64,000 bases of DNA from Deltaproteobacteria bacterium. Its GTDB lineage: Bacteria; Myxococcota_A; UBA9160; UBA6930. The stretch is from assembly GCA_029261815.1 (NCBI GenBank), contig JAJDAQ010000027.1, positions 1 to 64,000 of the forward strand, given 5' to 3'. The position numbers and the translations under genes are program-made. Under the pieces are notes generated by a model. It was not told where the DNA came from. It saw only the letters and a list, made by a program, of their open reading frames with translations, and searched no databases. Of this stretch, positions 1 to 8,522 are shown one piece after another. Each line of letters starts with the position of its first letter. Position 1 is the first letter of the stretch.

Positions 1-1
1 C

Positions 2-520
2 GAAGTCGCCCCGGGCCTTCAGCTACTGCTCGTCGACTCCATGCGGCTGCTCGAAGCCGGCCCCGAACCGCTTCGACGCGCGATCGATCGGGCCCCCGGC
101 CCCTGGCGAATCATCGTGAGCCATCACCCGCTGCTGGCAGGATGGGGGGCCAACGACGGTCTGGCGGACGAAGTCGCCGCCATCCAGCAAGCGTTCGAGG
201 ACGCGCCACACCCGGTACAGCTCGTCCTCAGTGGCCACGAACACAACCTTCAGGCCTTCGTTCCCGGTGACACTGGGCCCGGCCTCCACGTCATCGTCGG
301 TGGCGGGTCCAGTGCCCGGAAGGTCGAGCCCGGCCCTCCTTCCCGTGTCGTCGCGCGCGAAACCCGCGGCTTCGCACGGGTGTCGATCCTGGCCGGGCCC
401 CCAGAACGTCTACGCGTCGAACTGATCGCTTCCCCGAAGCCCCGATTCTGGCAGGCCGGCTACCGGGAGCGACTCGCTCAGTTCACGCTCGATCCATCGG
501 GCAAGAGGGTCAGCCCGTAG
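2..520 (+). CDS. Metallophosphoesterase, C-terminal part (5' truncated by window)
   Basis: The reading frame is open from the left window edge, so only the last ~172 residues are present and the N-terminal metal ligands lie outside. The visible part has an IIVSHHPL segment and a GHEHN motif, the last metal-binding blocks of calcineurin-like phosphoesterases (the GHxH signature). The region before GHEHN is compatible with the purple acid phosphatase or PhoD-like branch. Substrate cannot be told. It is convergent with the GHMP kinase gene, and the two coding regions overlap by 43 bp (478-520), so neither has its own downstream spacer. Family assignment is firm; specificity is unknown. Confidence 0.8.
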   Translation, partial: EVAPGLQLLLVDSMRLLEAGPEPLRRAIDRAPGPWRIIVSHHPLLAGWGANDGLADEVAAIQQAFEDAPHPVQLVLSGHEHNLQAFVPGDTGPGLHVIVGGGSSARKVEPGPPSRVVARETRGFARVSILAGPPERLRVELIASPKPRFWQAGYRERLAQFTLDPSGKRVSP

Positions 521-1536
521 GTCCGCACGCCGAGGTCTGTCTCGAGACGTTCCGCGAGGCGCCGTCGCACAGATTCATCGGGAACGACGACCTGACCGCA
601 GCCGTCGCCCTGTGAGCCGACGCCCTTGGCGCCGGTCGCCCAGTCGCGAACGGCCGGGTGATCCAGCATGGCGTGGAGGGCCGGCGATGCGAGTTCGGGG
701 CACGCGGGCGCAACGTCCACATCGAAGATGCGCTGCGCCTCGACCATGCAGCCGCCCAGAGCGACGGCATCGCCCGCTTCGATGGCCGCACTCGCCGCGC
801 GATGGACAACGAGATTCTTGGGGCCCAACGCGTCCCGCACGCGTGCGGGCAACACGCCCGCCGTTGCGGGATAACACGCATTCAGGTCGGACAGGATGCG
901 GCGCGTGTCCTTCGCGCGGCGTAGATCGACGATCAGCAGGTAGAGCGTGGCGCCCGGTGCGACATCTTCCACATCGATCTGGTCAGCGTCGAAATGGACC
1001 CGCGTCACGCGGCGACCGTAGGCGCAGACCTGGTCCATTCGCCCGCATTCTGAACCCGTGAGTCGCTCCCCTTCGTATGCGAGCGCCATTTCGTCGCGGC
1101 GGGACAGCCCCAACCCATAGACCTCCGAGTACGCTCGCGCCGTGAGCACCGAGATCGCAGCCGAAGAGGAGAGGCCCTTCCGAACAGGCAGGTCCGACGA
1201 GACCCGGAGTCGTAGGCCCTGCACATCGTGGCGCCGCCGTACGCACGCAGCGGTGCCGGCGACATAGCTGAAGAAGTCCGCCCCACCGGCCGCCGCAGCG
1301 AGTTCCACCGGGTCGGCCGCGATGCGCGCCGGCCCCATCTCTTCACCCGATGGCAGGACGCTGATGATCTCGAGGGCATCGGGATGCGGCTCCGCCTCGG
1401 CCGTGATCCCTTGATCCGTCCCCGCCACCAGACAAGCGCCAGGCGAGATCTCCGGATGGTCCTTCCGATAGCCGGCGGCCCAATCGGAGTGTTCGCCAAA
1501 CAAGCAGAGTCGTCCCGGCACGAACAGGCGTCTCAC
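478..1536 (-). CDS. GHMP-family sugar kinase (galactokinase/mevalonate-kinase-like)
   Basis: The 352-residue protein has the three GHMP blocks. The first is PGRLCLFGEHSDW at about residues 7-19, which resembles the galactokinase signature. The second is the phosphate-binding motif RKGLSSSAA at about 119-127. The third is a glycine-rich GVGSQGDGCG segment near residue 300. The GTG start overlaps the stop of the upstream glycosyltransferase as GTGA, and this fixes the start. It is the last gene of a run of sugar and LPS genes, so it may phosphorylate a sugar used for a surface glycan. That is inference; galactokinase itself is usually longer (about 380 residues), so no gene symbol is given. Confidence 0.75.
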   Translation of the reverse strand: MRRLFVPGRLCLFGEHSDWAAGYRKDHPEISPGACLVAGTDQGITAEAEPHPDALEIISVLPSGEEMGPARIAADPVELAAAAGGADFFSYVAGTAACVRRRHDVQGLRLRVSSDLPVRKGLSSSAAISVLTARAYSEVYGLGLSRRDEMALAYEGERLTGSECGRMDQVCAYGRRVTRVHFDADQIDVEDVAPGATLYLLIVDLRRAKDTRRILSDLNACYPATAGVLPARVRDALGPKNLVVHRAASAAIEAGDAVALGGCMVEAQRIFDVDVAPACPELASPALHAMLDHPAVRDWATGAKGVGSQGDGCGQVVVPDESVRRRLAERLETDLGVRTYGLTLLPDGSSVN

Positions 1537-2699
1537 GCAGCGGGCCGCCCCAGTGCAGTGAGCGCTTCGCGATAGAGCCCGTCGACGGTCTCAGCAAACC
1601 GCGTCGACGTGAAGTGCGAGAGCGCGCGCGAGCGGGCCGCCACCCCCATGGATGTCCGGCGCGCATCGTCAGACAACAGCGCCGCCCACGCGGCTGCGAG
1701 TGCCTCGGGTGTCTCCGACACCAGGATGCCGGTCGATTGGTCCACCACGATCTCGGGCAACGAGCCCCGCCGGGTCGTCACCGCCGGGATGCCACACGCG
1801 GCCGCTTCGAGAAGCGCTCGGCACGTTCCATCGCTCCCCGGAACCAGGAAGGTAAAGACATCGATCGCCTGCAGGACCGCCGCATAGTCCGCGTTGCGAT
1901 AGCCGGCGAACACGACGCGATCGCCGATGCCAAGTTCCTGCGCCGGCCTTTCGGCCAGCTCTTCGCGCCGGGTTCCGCGCCCGACGACCAGCAAAACCGC
2001 GTTAGGACGTCGCGCAAAGAGCTGCGCCGCGGCCGCAAGTAGGAGATCGAAGCGCCGATGGGATTGGGCCCGGGCCACGATACCGATGACCTCGGCATCC
2101 GGCGGCAGGCCCAGTTCCTTGCGTGTCGCGCGCCGAGCCTCGGCTGCTGCGCCCGGTGCGTCGGGCCGAAACCGGTCGACGTCCACCGCGCCGAATGCGC
2201 CGCGGGTGGGTCGCCCCTGCCGCAGGCCCTCGTTCCATAACGCGGTGGCCGGCGACACGCACAGCAAGCCGTCCGTCCTCCGCCCGAAGAGCCAGCGACT
2301 CCAGGGCGCGGTCGAGATGCGCTCCGCACTCCGGTAGGAACGAACAACGGCCGGCCGGCGCTGACCGAGACGGCGCGCCGCGCGAATCGCCATCACGTGA
2401 TCGCGGGTGTGCCAGGCATGGATCACATCGACCTCGTGCGTCCGGCAATGCGCCACGATCTTGGCGACGTCGTCGCGGTCGGCCAGGAGTCCCACCCCGC
2501 GCCCCAGCGTGATCGACAGATCTGGCGCAATGCCCAGCGCCCGCGCCTCAGCCGCGACGGAACGCGAACCTTCTTCCGGCGCCTCCGGGCATGCCACGAA
2601 GACCTCGTTGCCGCCCTCCCGTTGCGCGAGTCCCAGGCGCAGCATCGGCTCTGCCGGCCCGGTCCACTTCCAATCGCTCGTTAGTTGGAGGATCTTCAA
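1533..2699 (-). CDS. Glycosyltransferase family 4 (GT-B fold)
   Basis: 388 residues from a TTG start at 2699 that shares TTGA with the stop of the preceding GT2 gene. The frame is open further upstream, but that part is a shadow of the neighbour, and the first beta-strand typical of the fold (KILQLTSDWKWTGPAEPM) begins right after this TTG. The C-terminal half has the GT4 nucleotide-sugar region: GIVARAQSHRRFDLLL near the middle, then DGTCRALLEAAACGIPAV, the place of the conserved EX7E motif (the second Glu is clear, the first is degenerate). Likely a cytoplasmic enzyme adding a sugar to LPS core or a related glycan. Donor and acceptor are unknown. Confidence 0.8.
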   Translation of the reverse strand: MKILQLTSDWKWTGPAEPMLRLGLAQREGGNEVFVACPEAPEEGSRSVAAEARALGIAPDLSITLGRGVGLLADRDDVAKIVAHCRTHEVDVIHAWHTRDHVMAIRAARRLGQRRPAVVRSYRSAERISTAPWSRWLFGRRTDGLLCVSPATALWNEGLRQGRPTRGAFGAVDVDRFRPDAPGAAAEARRATRKELGLPPDAEVIGIVARAQSHRRFDLLLAAAAQLFARRPNAVLLVVGRGTRREELAERPAQELGIGDRVVFAGYRNADYAAVLQAIDVFTFLVPGSDGTCRALLEAAACGIPAVTTRRGSLPEIVVDQSTGILVSETPEALAAAWAALLSDDARRTSMGVAARSRALSHFTSTRFAETVDGLYREALTALGRPAA

Positions 2700-3475
2700 C
2701 GAGGACGCTCGGGACCCGAAGCCGGAGCAGCCGTGCGTTCCCACAACTTCACATACTTGGCGAAGACATAGAACGAGGACGTCACCGCGATCACGAAGCC
2801 GGGCCAGCCATCTCGCCACCCGGACTTCCAGACATAACATTCAAGGAACTTTGCCGGCGGATGGATCATCGCTCGCCAGACGGAGAATCCGCGCCCGGCT
2901 TTCTCCCATTCGGCCGAGACGACGTCCGAGAATTTCTGGACGGTACGCAGGTGACCCGAGAAATCGGGATAGGTGAAGTGAACCAGCTCTCCATCCAGGC
3001 GCTCGGGGAGGCCCGCGATCTCCAGCTTGTCATGCGGGTCGACACCGCCCCAGCGGGCGGCTCCCCGGCGGACCAGGCGGAGCTTCCAGTCCGGGTACCA
3101 GCCGCCATGGTCGATCCACCGGCCCAGATAGAAGACGTGGCGGCGCACGGCGTAGCCGTCGCTTCCGGCTTCGCCCGCCAGGGTGCGCTCGATTTCGCCG
3201 CGCAGCCCCTCGGTACAACGTTCGTCGGCATCGAGAGACAACACCCAATCGCAAGTCGCCTGATCGAGGGCCCAGTTCTTCTGCGCGACGTATCCGGGCC
3301 ATGCGTGATGGAGGACGTTCGCCCCTTTCTCTCCTGCAATCTCGACGGTCCGATCCGAACTCCCGGAGTCGACGACGACCCGCTCGTCGCACCACGCCAG
3401 GCTGTCGAGGCAGGCACCGATATGGTCCTCCTCGTCCTGACAGATCACGACGGCAGAAATGGTCGGACGCGTCAC
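2696..3475 (-). CDS. GT2 glycosyltransferase, WaaE/KdtX-like LPS core enzyme
   Basis: 259 residues from a GTG at 3475 that overlaps the spoT stop as GTGA. Upstream in-frame residues are a shadow of spoT. The start gives the canonical GT-A opening ISAVVICQDEEDHIGACL, followed by DSGSSDRT and the metal-binding DAD at residues 82-84 (LSLDADER). The pattern NWALDQATCDWVLSLDADER is characteristic of the WaaE/LgtF-type beta-1,4-glucosyltransferase family that decorates the inner core. The C-terminus is hydrophobic (GFVIAVTSSFYVF), suggesting peripheral membrane contact. Its position in the heptosyltransferase and heptose-kinase operon fits a core biosynthesis role. The exact sugar is not determinable. 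Confidence 0.8.
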   Translation of the reverse strand: MTRPTISAVVICQDEEDHIGACLDSLAWCDERVVVDSGSSDRTVEIAGEKGANVLHHAWPGYVAQKNWALDQATCDWVLSLDADERCTEGLRGEIERTLAGEAGSDGYAVRRHVFYLGRWIDHGGWYPDWKLRLVRRGAARWGGVDPHDKLEIAGLPERLDGELVHFTYPDFSGHLRTVQKFSDVVSAEWEKAGRGFSVWRAMIHPPAKFLECYVWKSGWRDGWPGFVIAVTSSFYVFAKYVKLWERTAAPASGPERPR

Positions 3476-5625
3476 GCGCGCACGCGTTCGACGGACCGGA
3501 CACCCTTGATCCGACCGATTTCCTTCATGACAGAGGCCAGCTTCTGGGAGTCCTCGACCCAGACCTCGAACTGTTGTGTCGCGGTCCGATCGTCGTGCGT
3601 ATCGATCGCGGCTGATGAGATATTGATGCCCGACTTCGAGATGGCACGCGTGATGTCGGCCAGCAGACCGGGCTCGTCGCGCGAGGTCACCCGGATCGAG
3701 ACCCGGCGTGCCACACCGCCAGAGTCCCACTCGACTTCGATGACGCGCTCCGGATCGAGTTCGAAGGCCGCGCGACAATCGCGCGCGTGTACGGTGACCC
3801 CTCGGCCCCGGGTCACGAAACCCTTGATCGCGTCCCCGGGAAGAGGCGCGCAGCATTGGCCAAAGCGGACGAGGACATCGCCGTGGCCGTCGACGCGAAT
3901 GCCGGTCGAAGATCCGCGCTTCTCTCGCCGAAACATCTCGCCGATCCGTTGCCGCGTCGACGGACGCGGCAACGGGGCCGGCGCGTCGACGAGCTCGGGC
4001 CGAATGGCTGCGATCACATCTCGAGGTTCGAGCTTTCCGTAGCCGATGGCGGCCAACAGCTCATCGATATTTCCGCGCCCTTGCTTCTGGACGAGGTCGT
4101 CGAGTTCCCGGTCCTCCAACACCCTGGGCAGGGACAGGGACACCTTGCGGAACTCGCGGTCCAGAATCGTGCGACCCAGTTCTCGACTGCTCTCGTTCTC
4201 GGCGACGCGAACGGCGTGTCGGATTCGCGACCGCGCCTTCGACGATACGACGAAATCGAGCCAGTCCTTCTTCGGCGCCTGGTTCGTCTGCATCTGCACT
4301 TCGATCGTGTCGCCATTGCGTAGCGGGTGCGAGAGCGGCCGCTGCGTTCCGTTGACGCGGGCCCCCGTGCAGCGATCGCCCACTTCACTATGGACGGCGT
4401 AGGCAAAGTCGAGCGCAGTCGCGCCTTGGGGAAGGCTGATCACGTCGCCCTGGGGCGTGAAGACGAAGCACTCGTTCGGAAAGAGATCGACTTTCACGGC
4501 GTCGAGGAACTCGTCGGGGTCGTTGACCTCGCCCTGACGTTCCATCAGCTGTCGCAACCACGCGAACTCGGCCTCGTCCTTGACCGCGCCGGCGTCCTTG
4601 TATTTCCAATGCGCCGCAATCCCGAGTTCGGCGCTCCGGTGCATGGCAGCCGTCCTCAACTGGATTTCCATCCGCTCGCCATAAGGCCCGATCACCGTCG
4701 TGTGAAGCGACTGATAGCCGTTGCTCTTGGGCAACGCGATGTAATCCTTGAAGCGACCGGAGACCGGGGGCCAGAGCGCATGGACCAGCCCCAGCGCGTG
4801 ATAGACGTCACCGGTCTCCCCTTCGAGGACGATGCGGAACGCGATGACGTCGTAGATCTTGTCGAGGCCGGTTCCCTGCCGCTCCATCTTGGCGTGAATC
4901 GACGCCAGATCCTTTAGCCGCCCGCTGATGTCGGCCTTGAGGTGTGCCTCGCGCAAGCGTCCTTCGAGCGTCTTGTTGACCTCGTCGATGTACTCCTCAC
5001 GCTCGGCGTGACGTCCACGAAGGCTCTGCTCGAGTTCGTCGACGGCCTCCGGATGAAGGACACGGAACGCCAGGTCCTCGAGTTCTCGCTTCATCCAGTG
5101 AATGCCGAGGCGATGCGACAGCGGGACGTAGATGTCCAGGGTCTCCTGGGCCACGCGCTGCGCCTTCTGGTCGGACAAGAAGTGCAGCGTCCGCATGTTA
5201 TGCAATCGATCGGCGAGCTTGATCAGCAGCGTTCGGATGTCGCGCGACATCGCGACCAGCATCTTCCGGAAATTCTCGGCCTGCCGTTCCTGCGCCGAGC
5301 TGAACTCGACCTTGGAGATCTTCGTCAGCCCTTCGACCAGGAACGCCACGTCTTCGCCGAAGAGGCGCTTGATCTCGTCGACCGTGGTGAGGGTGTCCTC
5401 GACCGTGTCGTGCAACAACCCCGCCACGATCGTCACCGCATCAAGGCGCAGCTCGACGAGAATGCCGGCCACTTCCAGGGGATGGATCAGGTACGGCTCT
5501 CCCGAAAGCCGTTCCTGGCCCTCATGGACCTTCGCCGTGTAGACATAGGCGCGCTGCAGGAGCGCCAGGTCGCACTCCGGATCGTATTCGAGGACGCGGT
5601 CCGCGATGTCGTTGAAGCGCAGCAC
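3472..5625 (-). CDS. spoT: Bifunctional (p)ppGpp synthetase/hydrolase (Rel/SpoT)
   Basis: 717 residues from the GTG at 5625, which gives the family opening LRFNDIADRV. An in-frame start at 5661 would fall in the loop of a hairpin. The hydrolase HD domain is intact (H48, then H72-D73 in LLHDTVEDT). The synthetase has RFKD at 291-294 followed by YIALPKSNGYQSLHTT. The RXKD form is the one found in bifunctional enzymes rather than monofunctional RelA. A TGS domain (around 390-450, FVFTPQGDVISLP) and a C-terminal ACT domain (around 640-717, RDEPGLLADITRAIS) complete the layout. It follows gmk, which supplies GDP/GTP precursors. No rpoZ lies between them, although gmk-rpoZ-spoT is common in proteobacteria. 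Confidence 0.95.
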   Translation of the reverse strand: MLRFNDIADRVLEYDPECDLALLQRAYVYTAKVHEGQERLSGEPYLIHPLEVAGILVELRLDAVTIVAGLLHDTVEDTLTTVDEIKRLFGEDVAFLVEGLTKISKVEFSSAQERQAENFRKMLVAMSRDIRTLLIKLADRLHNMRTLHFLSDQKAQRVAQETLDIYVPLSHRLGIHWMKRELEDLAFRVLHPEAVDELEQSLRGRHAEREEYIDEVNKTLEGRLREAHLKADISGRLKDLASIHAKMERQGTGLDKIYDVIAFRIVLEGETGDVYHALGLVHALWPPVSGRFKDYIALPKSNGYQSLHTTVIGPYGERMEIQLRTAAMHRSAELGIAAHWKYKDAGAVKDEAEFAWLRQLMERQGEVNDPDEFLDAVKVDLFPNECFVFTPQGDVISLPQGATALDFAYAVHSEVGDRCTGARVNGTQRPLSHPLRNGDTIEVQMQTNQAPKKDWLDFVVSSKARSRIRHAVRVAENESSRELGRTILDREFRKVSLSLPRVLEDRELDDLVQKQGRGNIDELLAAIGYGKLEPRDVIAAIRPELVDAPAPLPRPSTRQRIGEMFRREKRGSSTGIRVDGHGDVLVRFGQCCAPLPGDAIKGFVTRGRGVTVHARDCRAAFELDPERVIEVEWDSGGVARRVSIRVTSRDEPGLLADITRAISKSGINISSAAIDTHDDRTATQQFEVWVEDSQKLASVMKEIGRIKGVRSVERVRA

Positions 5626-5641
5626 GCTGGCGAAACTCCAA

Positions 5642-5677
5642 GGAAAACGGGTGCTTGGCAAGGTACCGGAGCACCCG
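5642..5677 (-). terminator. Hairpin with short T-run between gmk and spoT (attenuator-like)
   Basis: On the minus strand an 8-bp perfect stem (CGGGTGCT with AGCACCCG, arms at 5670-5677 and 5648-5655) with a 14-nt loop is followed at once by TTTT at 5647-5644. This is the form of a weak intrinsic terminator, about 17 nt upstream of the chosen spoT GTG. It could reduce read-through from gmk into spoT. Function is inferred from form only. Confidence 0.4.
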
Positions 5678-5715
5678 GGCAGCGCCAGCGGCGGTCACCC
5701 AGGCCCGTGGCGGCG

Positions 5716-6366
5716 TCAGACGGACGGGATCGGAAGGGTCCCCGCGAGCCCAGCGACCACACGGGCGCGGTCCCACTTTGCGCGCACCCCCTCGGTGACA
5801 CCTTCGCGCTCAGCGGCCACGATCTCTCGCACCGCACGGATCGTCCCCTCGATCGACTCATTGACGATCGCGTAGTCGAACAAATGCACGGCGGCGAGTT
5901 CACTCTCGACAATATCGAGTCGTGCGCGCACGGCCTCGTCGCTGTCCGTCCCGCGTCCACGCAGCCGGCGTTCGAGTTCGCTCAGCGAAGGCGGCAAGAG
6001 GAACAGGAACCGCGCGTCCGAACGTCGATCGCGAAGCTGGCGGGCGCCCTGCACTTCGACTTCGAGGATCAGGTCGCGGCCAGCGGCCAGTGGCTCGTCG
6101 ATCGCGGTCCAACTCGTCCCGTAGCGGTTCCCGGCGTACTCAGCGTGTTCGAGGAAGCCCCCACGCTTTGCCAGGGCCGCGAACGCGTCGCGATCCACAA
6201 AGTGATAGTGCACGCCGTCTTCTTCCCCTGGGCGCCGCGCGCGCGTCGTATGGGAGACCGAGAACTCGATCCCGTCGTCGCCCTCGACCACCGCGCGGCA
6301 AACCGTCGTCTTCCCGGTTCCCGACGGCGCCGAGACCACAAACGGAATCCCGGCGCGCAGGTTCAT
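5716..6366 (-). CDS. gmk: Guanylate kinase
   Basis: 216 residues, normal for bacterial GMP kinase, which makes GDP from GMP and ATP. The P-loop APSGTGKT lies at residues 13-20, followed by the GMP-binding block [19 protein letters not shown] and the [13 protein letters not shown] segment. The ATG overlaps the remA stop as ATGA. It is preceded by yicC and remA and followed by spoT, the usual neighbourhood for this gene. The C-terminal ~20 residues extend slightly past the conserved domain. Confidence 0.96.
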   Translation of the reverse strand: MNLRAGIPFVVSAPSGTGKTTVCRAVVEGDDGIEFSVSHTTRARRPGEEDGVHYHFVDRDAFAALAKRGGFLEHAEYAGNRYGTSWTAIDEPLAAGRDLILEVEVQGARQLRDRRSDARFLFLLPPSLSELERRLRGRGTDSDEAVRARLDIVESELAAVHLFDYAIVNESIEGTIRAVREIVAAEREGVTEGVRAKWDRARVVAGLAGTLPIPSV

Positions 6367-6626
6367 CCTTCCTCTCCGCCGGCCAGACGCGCCGCGACCG
6401 TCTCGGGATTCACAGCCGACAACACGACGTGGTCGCTATCGGTCACCAGGATCGATCGGGTACGTCGGCCCTGGGTCGCGTCGATCAGCTTCCCGCGATC
6501 CGCGGCGTCGTCGCGCAGACGCTTCATCGGCGCGGACCCCGGCGAAACGATTGCCACGACCCGGGCGGACGCGACGAGGTTTCCGTAGCCGATGTTCAGG
6601 AGTTGAAGACCACGCTCGTCACTCAA
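6363..6626 (-). CDS. remA: RemA/DUF370 family protein
   Basis: 87 residues matching the RemA family: [45 protein letters not shown] and [10 protein letters not shown], almost collinear with the Bacillus protein, a DNA-binding activator of extracellular-matrix genes. The start is TTG at 6626, inside the last codons of yicC (8-bp overlap). Its place between yicC and gmk is conserved in Firmicutes and many Deltaproteobacteria. In Gram-negative hosts the targets are not well established, so a regulatory function here is transferred by family. Confidence 0.88.
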   Translation of the reverse strand: MSDERGLQLLNIGYGNLVASARVVAIVSPGSAPMKRLRDDAADRGKLIDATQGRRTRSILVTDSDHVVLSAVNPETVAARLAGGEEG

Positions 6627-7500
6627 CGTTCTGCACCTGCTCGCGAATGCGCTCGAGCTCGGTCTTCAGGTCGACTGCCCGATGCGCCACGGACGCATCG
6701 CCGGCCTTGGAACCGATCGTATTGGATTCGCGGCCCATCTCCTGGACGAGAAAGTCGAGCCGCCGGCCCACCGGTTCACCGGCATCGGCCGCCGAGAGCG
6801 TCGCAGCGAACTGCTCGACGTGGCTTCGCAGACGGACGATTTCTTCGGTGACGTCCATGCGATCGGCGGCGAGGACGACCTCCTGGTGCAGGCGCGCTTC
6901 ATCCAGAAGACCGGTCTCCTCGCGAAGCTGTTCGAGGCGACGGCGCAAGCGCAGCTTGCCTTGCGAGAGCACTTCGTCCGACTGCTCCTCCACGGCACCC
7001 GTCAACGCGGTGACGGTATCGAGCCGTGCGCCGAGGTCTTCCTGGATCGCGCGCCCTTCCGCCTCTCGCATTGCGAATGCGCGCTCGCTCGCCTCGACGA
7101 TGGCTGCAAGGAGTGGAGCTTCGACCGTGGTCTCGTCGAACCCGGACTCGACGACCTTGGCCACGCCCGGCAGCGCGAGCAGCTCGGCCGCCGTCGGAAC
7201 CGGCGATGTCGGCGCCAACGTGCTCGCTGCTTCGATGTAGACGGCAGCCACTTCGCGGTCGATCTCGACGGTCGTCCGGCCTCGGACTTCGCCCGAAAAC
7301 TGGACCGAAGCATCGATCTTTCCGCGAAGGAAGCCGACCTGCGCAGCTTTCTTCGCCTGGGGTTCGAATGCCGAAAGCGCGCGCGGCAACCGGACCGACA
7401 CATCAAGATGGCGATGGTTGACGGTGCGCACTTCGACCGAGAGCGAGAGCCCTTCGATCTCGGCGCTGGCTCGGCCGAATCCGGTCATACTCCGAATCAT
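6619..7500 (-). CDS. yicC: YicC/YloC family endoribonuclease
   Basis: 293 residues, normal for the family. The N-terminal signature MTGFGRAS is preceded by four residues (MIRS), so the start is either the ATG at 7500 or the second ATG at residue 5. The ATG at 7500 overlaps the heptose kinase stop as ATGA and is preferred. The conserved C-terminal block reads [23 protein letters not shown]. coli YicC is a hexameric endoribonuclease linked to small-RNA turnover. The yicC-remA-gmk order is a classic gene string. Confidence 0.93.
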   Translation of the reverse strand: MIRSMTGFGRASAEIEGLSLSVEVRTVNHRHLDVSVRLPRALSAFEPQAKKAAQVGFLRGKIDASVQFSGEVRGRTTVEIDREVAAVYIEAASTLAPTSPVPTAAELLALPGVAKVVESGFDETTVEAPLLAAIVEASERAFAMREAEGRAIQEDLGARLDTVTALTGAVEEQSDEVLSQGKLRLRRRLEQLREETGLLDEARLHQEVVLAADRMDVTEEIVRLRSHVEQFAATLSAADAGEPVGRRLDFLVQEMGRESNTIGSKAGDASVAHRAVDLKTELERIREQVQNVE

Positions 7501-8522
7501 GCGCGGCTCCCGGCCCGAACCGCAACGAGCGCGTCGGCCAATCGTTCCTTGATCTCTCCCGGCGATGCCGTCTGCGTGCCCACCTTCCCAACGACCACGC
7601 CGGCCGCCGCGTTCGCCAGGACGGCTGCCTCCACCCAGTTGGCACCGGCGCGACGAGCCAGGGCCAGTGTTGCGATCGCTGTATCGCCCGCCCCCTGGAC
7701 ATCGAATACTTCGTGGCGCGGAATCGGCACATCGACACGGTCGCGACCTGATTCGAAAATCGCCATTCCTCGCTCGCCACGGGTCACGACGACATCGGTA
7801 CCCGGAAGCTGTCGTTGGATCTTTCCGACGGCGCGATCAAGGTCGCTATCGCTGCGAACACGCAAACCTGTCAGCTGCTCGACTTCGCGCAGGTTCGGCT
7901 TGAATAGCGTTGCCCCACGGTATGGGCTGACCGTGTCCTTGGGATCGACGGCGACATCGATCCCGGAGGCGATCATTCGCTTCATGACCTGGCGCAGGAC
8001 CTTGGCCGGCAACAGCCCTTTTCCGTAGTCCTCGAGGATCACGCCCTGCGCGCGCGGGATGGCGGCATCGATCGCGCGCAGCAGGCCGCGAATCGTCGCC
8101 GCGTCGACGGGATCATCGGTTTCCCGGTCGAAGCGCAACATCTGCTGGGAGCGGGCTTCAATCCGGGTCTTGCGCGTGGTGGGCCGCCCATCAACCCGTA
8201 CCAGCCCAGCGGGATCCACGCCCAGCTCCTTGAACAGCTCAACGACGCGATCGCCCGCTTCGTCGTTGCCGACCACGCCACAGAAGAGGCACTCGCCACC
8301 GAGCGCGACGACATTCCGAACGACATTGCCCGCGCCGCCCAGGTCCGTGGATTCCCGGGTCACATGGACGACCGGGACCGGCGCCTCGGGGCTGATCCGA
8401 TCCACATCACCCCACAGGTATTCATCCAGCATCACGTCGCCAACCACGAGGAGTCGCACTTCGGCGAAACTGCGGAGCAGTTTTTCGAGGCGGCGGACGT
8501 CGAGTTTGGGAAGGGCGTTCAC
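7497..8522 (-). CDS. rfaE1: D-glycero-beta-D-manno-heptose-7-phosphate kinase (HldE N-domain type)
   Basis: 341 residues from a GTG at 8522, with an AGGAG ribosome site four to five bases upstream and a GTGA overlap with the GT2 stop. The frame extends far upstream, but only as a shadow. PfkB/ribokinase-type motifs are LVVGDVMLDEYLWGDV, the GGAGNVVRNV substrate loop and the C-terminal GAGDTAIA anion hole with its catalytic Asp. Only the kinase domain of HldE is present. The adenylyltransferase domain (RfaE2) is absent here, as in organisms with split hldA and hldC genes. It phosphorylates heptose-7-P on the route to ADP-heptose for the adjacent heptosyltransferases. Confidence 0.92.
   Translation of the reverse strand: MNALPKLDVRRLEKLLRSFAEVRLLVVGDVMLDEYLWGDVDRISPEAPVPVVHVTRESTDLGGAGNVVRNVVALGGECLFCGVVGNDEAGDRVVELFKELGVDPAGLVRVDGRPTTRKTRIEARSQQMLRFDRETDDPVDAATIRGLLRAIDAAIPRAQGVILEDYGKGLLPAKVLRQVMKRMIASGIDVAVDPKDTVSPYRGATLFKPNLREVEQLTGLRVRSDSDLDRAVGKIQRQLPGTDVVVTRGERGMAIFESGRDRVDVPIPRHEVFDVQGAGDTAIATLALARRAGANWVEAAVLANAAAGVVVGKVGTQTASPGEIKERLADALVAVRAGSRA

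Noticed and set aside
2700-2840. N-terminal extension of the GT4 gene (start at 2840)
   Set aside because: It overlaps the upstream GT2 coding region by 145 bp and has no GT-B sequence; TTG at 2699 gives the proper first strand and a TTGA junction.
2591-4042. 483-codon plus-strand frame
   Set aside because: Antisense shadow of the two glycosyltransferase genes and the spoT 3' end.
4942-6588. 548-codon open frame on the plus strand
   Set aside because: Antisense to spoT, gmk and remA, all of which have clear family motifs. Long antisense frames are expected at this GC content, and no known domain is seen.
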